From Betaproteobacteria bacterium (lineage in GTDB: Bacteria > Pseudomonadota > Gammaproteobacteria > Burkholderiales > CAIKXV01), in assembly GCA_947456915.1 (NCBI GenBank), contig CANGUQ010000079.1, positions 1 through 11,610 on the forward strand: DNA of 11,610 nt, written 5' to 3'. The notes below the pieces were generated by a model. That model did no database searches and had not been told where the DNA came from. It saw nothing but the letters and a program-made list of their open reading frames with translations. Positions 7,137 to 11,610 of the stretch are shown here, in pieces; positions within the stretch are counted from its first letter, which is position 1; each line of letters opens with the position of its first letter. The position numbers and the translations under genes were made by a program.

Positions 7137-7958
7137 TCAGCCGTTGCCGCGCTCGGTGGCGATCGCATCGATCGCCTGCCGGATGCCGCGCACGAACGCG
7201 CCCACGCGCGCGGTCTCCTCGCCCGGAGGCGACGACTCGATCTCCTCGACGATCCGGCTGCCGATCACCACCGCGTCGGCGACGCGCGCGATCGCCTGCG
7301 CGCTCTGCGCGTCGCGGATGCCGAATCCCACGCCGATGGGCACGTTCAGGTGACGGCGCAGCAGCGCCATGCGTTCGGACACGTCACCCACCTGCAGGTT
7401 CTTCGAGCCGGTGACGCCGGTCAGCGACACGTAGTAGACGTAGCCACGCGCGAGCCGCGCGATTTCATCGATGCGGGCGTCGGTCGTCGTCGGCGACAGC
7501 AGGTAGATCGGGTCCAGCCCTGCCTCGGCCAGCCGATCGACGAAGGCGCGTGATTCCTCCGGCGGCAGGTCGACCAGCAGCACGCCGTCGACGCCGGCCT
7601 GCGCCGCGCGCGCGACGAAGGTGTCGTAGCCCATCGCCTCGACCGGATTCACGTAGCCCATCAGCACGATCGGGGTGTGCGGATCGCGGCTGCGAAACGT
7701 TGCCACCATGTCGAGGATGCGGCGCAGCGTCGTGCCGTTGGCGAGCGCACGCTCGCTCGCGCGCTGGATCGTCGGGCCGTCCGCCTGCGGATCGGAGAAG
7801 GGCACGCCCAGTTCGATCACGTCGCAGCCGGCGGCAGCCAGTTCGTGCATCAGCGCCAGCGTCACCTCCAGCGACGGATCGCCGGAGGTGATGTAGGGGA
7901 TCAGCGCCTTGCGTCCGGCCTGAGCCAGCGCCTGGAAACGGCCGTCGATGCGCGACAT
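7137..7958 (-). CDS. trpA: Tryptophan synthase alpha subunit
   Basis: Cleaves indole-3-glycerol phosphate to indole and glyceraldehyde 3-phosphate; indole is channelled to TrpB in the alpha2-beta2 complex. The 273-residue TIM barrel has catalytic Glu49 and Asp60 (DVIELGVPFSDP, then ADGPT). It also has PYITSGDP (21-28), GYVNP (101-105), the loop-6 signature SLTGVTG (178-184) and the phosphate-binding GVGFGI (209-214). The start ATG at 7956-7958 shares one base with the trpB stop (TGATG) and has no Shine-Dalgarno, which points to translational coupling that would keep the subunits equimolar. The frame is open far upstream within trpB, but only this start yields TrpA sequence. accD follows after 10 nt. 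Confidence 0.98.
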   Translation of the reverse strand: MSRIDGRFQALAQAGRKALIPYITSGDPSLEVTLALMHELAAAGCDVIELGVPFSDPQADGPTIQRASERALANGTTLRRILDMVATFRSRDPHTPIVLMGYVNPVEAMGYDTFVARAAQAGVDGVLLVDLPPEESRAFVDRLAEAGLDPIYLLSPTTTDARIDEIARLARGYVYYVSLTGVTGSKNLQVGDVSERMALLRRHLNVPIGVGFGIRDAQSAQAIARVADAVVIGSRIVEEIESSPPGEETARVGAFVRGIRQAIDAIATERGNG

Positions 7959-9151
7959 CAGAGGGTGATGCCGGACAGGCCGGCCACGGTGTTGATGTCC
8001 TTGTCTCCGCGACCCGAGAGGTTCACCAGCAGGATCTGGTCCGGGCGCATCGAGGGTGCCATCCTGGCCGCCTGCGCCAGTGCGTGCGCGGACTCGAGCG
8101 CGGGGATGATGCCCTCGAGACGGCACAGCTGGTGGAACGCCTCCATCGCTTCGTCGTCGTTGATGGCAACGTACTCGGCTCGCCCGATGTCCTTCAGCCA
8201 CGAGTGTTCGGGGCCTACTCCGGGGTAGTCCAGGCCCGCCGAGACCGAGTGCGTCTCGACGATCTGTCCGTCCTCGTCCTGCATGAGATAGGTGCGCGTG
8301 CCGTGCAGCACGCCCGGGCGCCCCGCCGACAGGGGCGCGGCGTGCCTGCCCGTCTCGACGCCCGAGCCGCCCGCCTCGACGCCGATCAGCCGCACACCCG
8401 GTTCGTCGATGTAGGGGTGGAAGATGCCCATCGCGTTGGACCCGCCGCCGACACAGGCGAGACAGGCGTCGGGCTGGCGCCCGACCATTTCCATCATCTG
8501 CACCTTGCACTCGTGGCCGACGACTGCATTGAAGTCGCGCACCATCATCGGATACGGATGCGGCCCCGCCACGCTGCCGATGATGTAGAAGGTGTTCTGG
8601 ACGTTGGTCACCCAGTCGCGCATCGCCTCGTTCAGCGCGTCCTTCAGCGTCTTCGACCCGCTCTGCACCGGCACCACTTCCGCACCGAGCAGTTTCATCC
8701 GGAACACGTTGGGCGACTGGCGCTTGACGTCCTCGGCGCCCATGTAGACGGTGCACTTCATGCCGAAGCGCGCCGCCACGGTCGCCGTGGCCACGCCGTG
8801 CTGGCCGGCACCGGTCTCGGCGATCACGCGTGGCTTGCCGATCTTGCGCGCGAGCAGCGCCTGGCCCATCGTGTTGTTGATCTTGTGCGCGCCGGTGTGG
8901 TTGAGGGCCTCGCGCTTGAGGAACACCTGCGCCCCGCCGTAGTGCTGCGACCAGCGTTTCGCGTGATAGATCGGGCTCGGGCGGCCGACGTAGTGCTTGA
9001 GTTCGCTGCGCAGTTCGGCGATGAACTCGGGGTCGTTGCGATAGCGCAGGTAGCACTCGTTCAGTTCATCGAGCGCGTGAATCAGCGTCTCGGCGACGAA
9101 CACCCCTCCGTAGGGTCCGAAGTGCCCGCGCTCGTCGGGCAGGTCATACAT
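7958..9151 (-). CDS. trpB: Tryptophan synthase beta subunit
   Basis: The PLP enzyme that condenses indole with L-serine to tryptophan. With ATG 9149-9151 the protein is 397 residues, the usual TrpB length, beginning MYDLPDERGHFGPYGG. Key sites are the PLP-binding Lys90 in HTGAHKINN (85-93), catalytic Glu112 in ETGAGQHG, the PLP-phosphate loop GGGSNAMG (235-242), LEGIIPALESAHA (345-357) and SGRGDKD (379-385). A TTG codon two codons earlier (9155-9157) is better spaced from the strong GAGGAGG at 9164-9170, so the true N-terminus could be two residues longer. It overlaps the end of trpF by 8 nt (ATGTATGA) and ends at the trpA start. It has the strongest Shine-Dalgarno I noticed in the trp cluster. 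Confidence 0.98.
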   Translation of the reverse strand: MYDLPDERGHFGPYGGVFVAETLIHALDELNECYLRYRNDPEFIAELRSELKHYVGRPSPIYHAKRWSQHYGGAQVFLKREALNHTGAHKINNTMGQALLARKIGKPRVIAETGAGQHGVATATVAARFGMKCTVYMGAEDVKRQSPNVFRMKLLGAEVVPVQSGSKTLKDALNEAMRDWVTNVQNTFYIIGSVAGPHPYPMMVRDFNAVVGHECKVQMMEMVGRQPDACLACVGGGSNAMGIFHPYIDEPGVRLIGVEAGGSGVETGRHAAPLSAGRPGVLHGTRTYLMQDEDGQIVETHSVSAGLDYPGVGPEHSWLKDIGRAEYVAINDDEAMEAFHQLCRLEGIIPALESAHALAQAARMAPSMRPDQILLVNLSGRGDKDINTVAGLSGITL

Positions 9152-9785
9152 CTGCAAGGTGAACCTCCTCGATGAACCGCGCGATCAGCCCGGCATCCTT
9201 GACACCGCGGCTGCGCTCGACGCCGCTCGATACATCCACCGCCAGCGGGCGCACGGCCCTGATCGCGGCGCCTACGTTCTGCGGCGTGAGCCCGCCCGAC
9301 AGGACCACCTCGGGCCGCAGCGACTCCGGGATCAGCGACCAGTCGAACGACTGTCCGGTCCCACCGTGCTCGCCGGGCACGAATGCGTCGACCAGCAATC
9401 CACGCGCAAGTGGCTGATGGGCTTTCAACTCGGTCGACGATTGTAGCAAATCGACTCCGGGCCGCACCCGTATCGCCCTGACGAACGCTTTGTCGAAGCC
9501 TGCGCAGAAGTCGAGCGTCTCGGCTCCGTGAAACTGCAGCAGATCGAGCGGCACCGCACGCAGCACGTCGCATATGCGTTCACGCGGCGCATCGACGAAC
9601 AGACCGACGGCGCTGACGAACGCCGGCAGACTGGCAACGATGCGCACTGCCTGCTCCGGAGACACGCAGCGCGGGCTGGGCTCGTGAAAGACGAGACCGA
9701 TCGCATCGGCTCCGGCGTCCACCGCGGCACGCGCCATCGCCACGTCGGTGACGCCGCAGATCTTCACCCGCGTGCGGACGCTCAT
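9144..9785 (-). CDS. trpF: Phosphoribosylanthranilate isomerase
   Basis: Isomerises N-(5'-phosphoribosyl)anthranilate to the 1-deoxyribulose form (the trpD product to the trpC substrate) in tryptophan synthesis. The 213-residue TIM barrel has KICGVT (8-13) with general base Cys10, GLVFHEPSPR (30-39), LLQFHGAE (82-89), LLVDAF (130-135) with general acid Asp133, LSGGLTPQNV (162-171) and DVSSGVE (184-190), all typical of a single-domain TrpF. The start ATG at 9783-9785 overlaps the truA stop (ATGA); only a weak GGGTG precedes it. trpE, trpG, trpD and trpC are absent from the window; in Betaproteobacteria they usually lie at another locus. Confidence 0.97.
   Translation of the reverse strand: MSVRTRVKICGVTDVAMARAAVDAGADAIGLVFHEPSPRCVSPEQAVRIVASLPAFVSAVGLFVDAPRERICDVLRAVPLDLLQFHGAETLDFCAGFDKAFVRAIRVRPGVDLLQSSTELKAHQPLARGLLVDAFVPGEHGGTGQSFDWSLIPESLRPEVVLSGGLTPQNVGAAIRAVRPLAVDVSSGVERSRGVKDAGLIARFIEEVHLADV
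9164..9170 (-). promoter_or_regulatory. Strong ribosome binding site for trpB inside trpF
   Basis: GAGGAGG on the minus strand, within the last codons of trpF. It lies 6 nt before a TTG codon (9155-9157) and 12 nt before the ATG (9149-9151). It makes trpB independently initiable within an otherwise coupled cluster and leaves the exact start codon open. Confidence 0.7.
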
Positions 9786-10591
9786 CGCGCACCCGTGCCG
9801 AAACTGCCGGCGAGCGCATCACACGGTCGCGGCCCCGGCAGGTCGAGTCCCCACAGCGGCGCGTAGCGGACCTCGTGCAGGTACAGCCCGCTCGCCGAGA
9901 ACGTCGGCGCCGCCCGGGTGCGGTCGCGGCCGGCGAGCAGTTCGCCGAGCCACTGGGGCCGTTCCCGGCCGCGGCCGATGCGCAGCAGCGAACCGATGAG
10001 ATTGCGCACCATGTGGTGCAGGAACCCGTTGGCGCGAAACTCGAACACGAACAGGGAGCCGAATTGTTCCACCGTCGCCGATCGCATCTGGCGCACCGGC
10101 GTCTTCGCCTGACACTGTGCGGAGCGAAACGCACTGAAGTCGTGCTCGCCGATCAGCGCTGCCAGCGCCTCGCGCATCGGGGCAGCGGCCACGGCCTCGT
10201 GATGCCAGCCGACCATGCCGGCGTGCAGCGCCGGGCGCACCGCGCTGCTCACCAGCAGGTAGCGATAGGTGCGCTCGATGGCGTCGAATCGCGCGTGAAA
10301 CCGCTCGGGCGCCACACACGCTGCCACCACGGCGATCGTGTCGGGCAGCAGCGCGTTCACGCCGCGCACCCACGCCTGAAGCGCGCGCGGTCTGGGCGCA
10401 TCGAAGTGCACGACCTGCATCCGCGCGTGCACCCCCGCGTCGGTGCGTCCGGCGCAGATCGTGACCACTCTCTCGCCCGCGATCTGCGCGAGCGCGTCTT
10501 CGAGCACGTCCTGCACCGCGCAGCCCGAGGGCTGTGACTGCCAGCCACAGTAGGCTCCGCCGTGATACTCGACCTGCAGCGCGATTCGCAT
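9782..10591 (-). CDS. truA: tRNA pseudouridine(38-40) synthase
   Basis: Converts uridines 38-40 in the anticodon stem-loop of many tRNAs to pseudouridine. The 269-residue protein opens MRIALQVEYHGGAYCGWQ and has the catalytic motif AGRTDAGVHA (47-56) with Asp51. Later TruA motifs are RFHARFDAIERTYRY (97-111), EHDFSAFRS (149-157) and FLHHMVRNLIGSLLRIGRG (189-207). The length matches the family. The start is ATG at 10589-10591, 55 nt after the fimV stop; no clear Shine-Dalgarno is seen and the gap holds a 7-bp hairpin. The fimV-truA-trpF order is conserved in proteobacteria and has no known functional meaning. The stop overlaps the trpF start as ATGA. Confidence 0.97.
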   Translation of the reverse strand: MRIALQVEYHGGAYCGWQSQPSGCAVQDVLEDALAQIAGERVVTICAGRTDAGVHARMQVVHFDAPRPRALQAWVRGVNALLPDTIAVVAACVAPERFHARFDAIERTYRYLLVSSAVRPALHAGMVGWHHEAVAAAPMREALAALIGEHDFSAFRSAQCQAKTPVRQMRSATVEQFGSLFVFEFRANGFLHHMVRNLIGSLLRIGRGRERPQWLGELLAGRDRTRAAPTFSASGLYLHEVRYAPLWGLDLPGPRPCDALAGSFGTGAR

Positions 10592-10608
10592 CGCACAAGG
10601 ATACGCGA

Positions 10609-10629
10609 GCGCGGCACGCGCAGCCGCGC
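10609..10629 (-). other. 7-bp inverted repeat between fimV and truA
   Basis: The arms GCGCGGC (10609-10615) and GCCGCGC (10623-10629) pair perfectly around a 7-nt loop, in the 55-nt gap between the fimV stop and the truA start. No U tract follows on the minus strand. It could attenuate read-through or cover the weak truA initiation region; chance is possible at this GC content. Confidence 0.3.
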
Positions 10630-10646
10630 GCGCCCCATCGTCGCGA

Positions 10647-11610
10647 TCAGCCCAGCCGTGCCAGCATCGCCTCGGCGTCGGCTTTCTGCTGCGCGTCGCC
10701 CTCGGCGATCACCTCGCGCAGAATCTCGCGCGCGCCGTCCTTGTCGCCCATCTCCTCGTACGCCTTGGCGAGGTCGTACTTGGTGTTGACGTCGCTCCAG
10801 TGTTCATCCCTGCTGGCGCCGGAATCGGGCGACGTGTCGCCCAGATCGAGATCGACGCGCGGCAACGTGGTCTCCTGCCAGTTCTGCGGCAGGCCTGCAG
10901 GGTGCGTCATGTCGAAGGTGACCAGTTCGCCCGGATTGGCGAGGATCATCGTGTCGTGCGCAAGCGGCGGCAGCGTCGGCTGGGAGCCGCCCTTGCGCGC
11001 CTGATCCTCGCTCTCGGCGGCCGCCGCTTCCAGCTTGAAGTCGAGGATGCTGCCGGTGGGCGGGCCCGAGTCGAGCAGCACGTTCGTGGCCACTGCGCCT
11101 GGCGCCGGCGGGGGCATCGTGCCTTCACCGGTCACCGGGTCCACAATGGCCAGCGGCGCGCTCGTCGGCATCGGCTCCAGATTGAGGTCGGACTCGGGAG
11201 CGAACGCGCCCGCCACAGCCGGCTCCAGCGGCAGGTCGGGCAGTTGCGGAGCGATGCTCCCGTCAGGCGCGCCGAAATCAAGCGTGAAGTCCATGTCCGC
11301 CGCCGCCAGCGGCCTGTCGCCGGTGGCAAGGACGGTGGCATCGGGATCGGTGGTCTCCGCCGCGGTACCCGCCAGCACCGGCTCGAAGTCGAAGTCGACC
11401 GAGGTTGCGACTGCGGGATTGGTCTCCTCGACGCTCAGGATCTGCGTCTTCTCGCCGTCGAACGCACCGGCGAACGACGCGGCGCGCGCGCCATCGGCGG
11501 CCGCTGCAGCGACTCCCGCAGCGCTGACCCCGGCCATCGTGGACAGCGTCGCACCGGTACTGTCGTTGGATGCCTTGCCAGCGGCATACAGCGGATTGTC
11601 CGGATCGATC
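10647..11610 (-). CDS. fimV: FimV-like protein, C-terminal part (5' end beyond window)
   Basis: The last 320 residues of a longer protein; the frame is open through position 11610, so the N-terminal part (in FimV, a LysM-type peptidoglycan-binding domain and a membrane helix) is not visible. What is seen is a long, acidic, Ala/Pro-rich and probably disordered cytoplasmic region with recurring short acidic-aromatic motifs (for example VDFDFEP, MDFTLDF, LDFKLEA, VDLDLGD). It ends in a TPR-like domain in the last 50 residues (KYDLAKAYEEMGDKDGAREIL). This C-terminus and the position upstream of truA are characteristic of FimV, a hub for type IV pili and polar organisation. The ATG at 11535-11537 is internal, since FimV-like sequence (IDPDNPLY) continues before it. 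Assignment rests on architecture and synteny; the disordered part is not diagnostic. Confidence 0.88.
   Translation of the reverse strand, partial: IDPDNPLYAAGKASNDSTGATLSTMAGVSAAGVAAAAADGARAASFAGAFDGEKTQILSVEETNPAVATSVDFDFEPVLAGTAAETTDPDATVLATGDRPLAAADMDFTLDFGAPDGSIAPQLPDLPLEPAVAGAFAPESDLNLEPMPTSAPLAIVDPVTGEGTMPPPAPGAVATNVLLDSGPPTGSILDFKLEAAAAESEDQARKGGSQPTLPPLAHDTMILANPGELVTFDMTHPAGLPQNWQETTLPRVDLDLGDTSPDSGASRDEHWSDVNTKYDLAKAYEEMGDKDGAREILREVIAEGDAQQKADAEAMLARLG

Noticed and set aside
7959..9056. Open frame that would fuse a long N-terminal extension to TrpA
   Set aside because: The extension is an off-frame reading of trpB; TrpA sequence begins exactly at ATG 7956-7958.
9786..10646. Possible trp leader or attenuator upstream of trpF
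   Set aside because: trpF overlaps truA directly; there is no leader peptide with clustered Trp codons and no room for an attenuator.

Overview
The window is a stretch of GC-rich bacterial chromosome in which every supportable gene lies on the minus strand. Read in the direction of transcription (high to low coordinates) the order is fimV (3' end) - truA - trpF - trpB - trpA - accD - folC - SPOR protein (dedD type) - cvpA - purF - M19 dipeptidase - asparaginase-like protein (5' part). The fimV-truA-trpFBA-accD-folC-dedD-cvpA-purF order is a well known conserved neighbourhood of Betaproteobacteria (related orders occur in Gammaproteobacteria). With the high GC content and frequent GTG starts (4 of 11 visible starts), this points to a betaproteobacterium, probably of or near the order Burkholderiales. 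The genus cannot be read from the sequence.

Region 10647-11610 is the C-terminal part of a FimV-like polar hub protein, with an acidic disordered stretch and a terminal TPR-like helical domain. Region 4072-10591 is a very tightly packed run: truA/trpF overlap by ATGA, trpF/trpB by 8 nt, trpB/trpA by TGATG and accD/folC by GTGA. trpA/accD are 10 nt apart and folC/dedD 2 nt apart. It joins tRNA pseudouridylation, the last trp pathway enzymes, the carboxyltransferase beta subunit of acetyl-CoA carboxylase, folate synthesis and a cell-division envelope protein on what is probably one coupled transcript. Region 1860-4025 holds cvpA and purF, the latter being the first committed enzyme of purine synthesis.

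Region 1-1838 is the less conserved end. Where relatives often carry metZ after purF, this genome has an M19-type dipeptidase and then an asparaginase-fold protein cut by the window edge. The asparaginase keeps the catalytic threonines and lysine, but by eye two residues that bind the substrate alpha-amino group in classical L-asparaginases are alanine. This is the most interesting point in the window.

No mobile elements, CRISPR, tRNA, rRNA or canonical U-tract terminators were seen, and no intergenic gap reaches 300 bases. Four of the five gaps longer than about 45 nt contain a short perfect GC-rich inverted repeat. Apart from the asparaginase and these hairpins, this is ordinary housekeeping DNA; I see no clear sign of a new multi-gene system.
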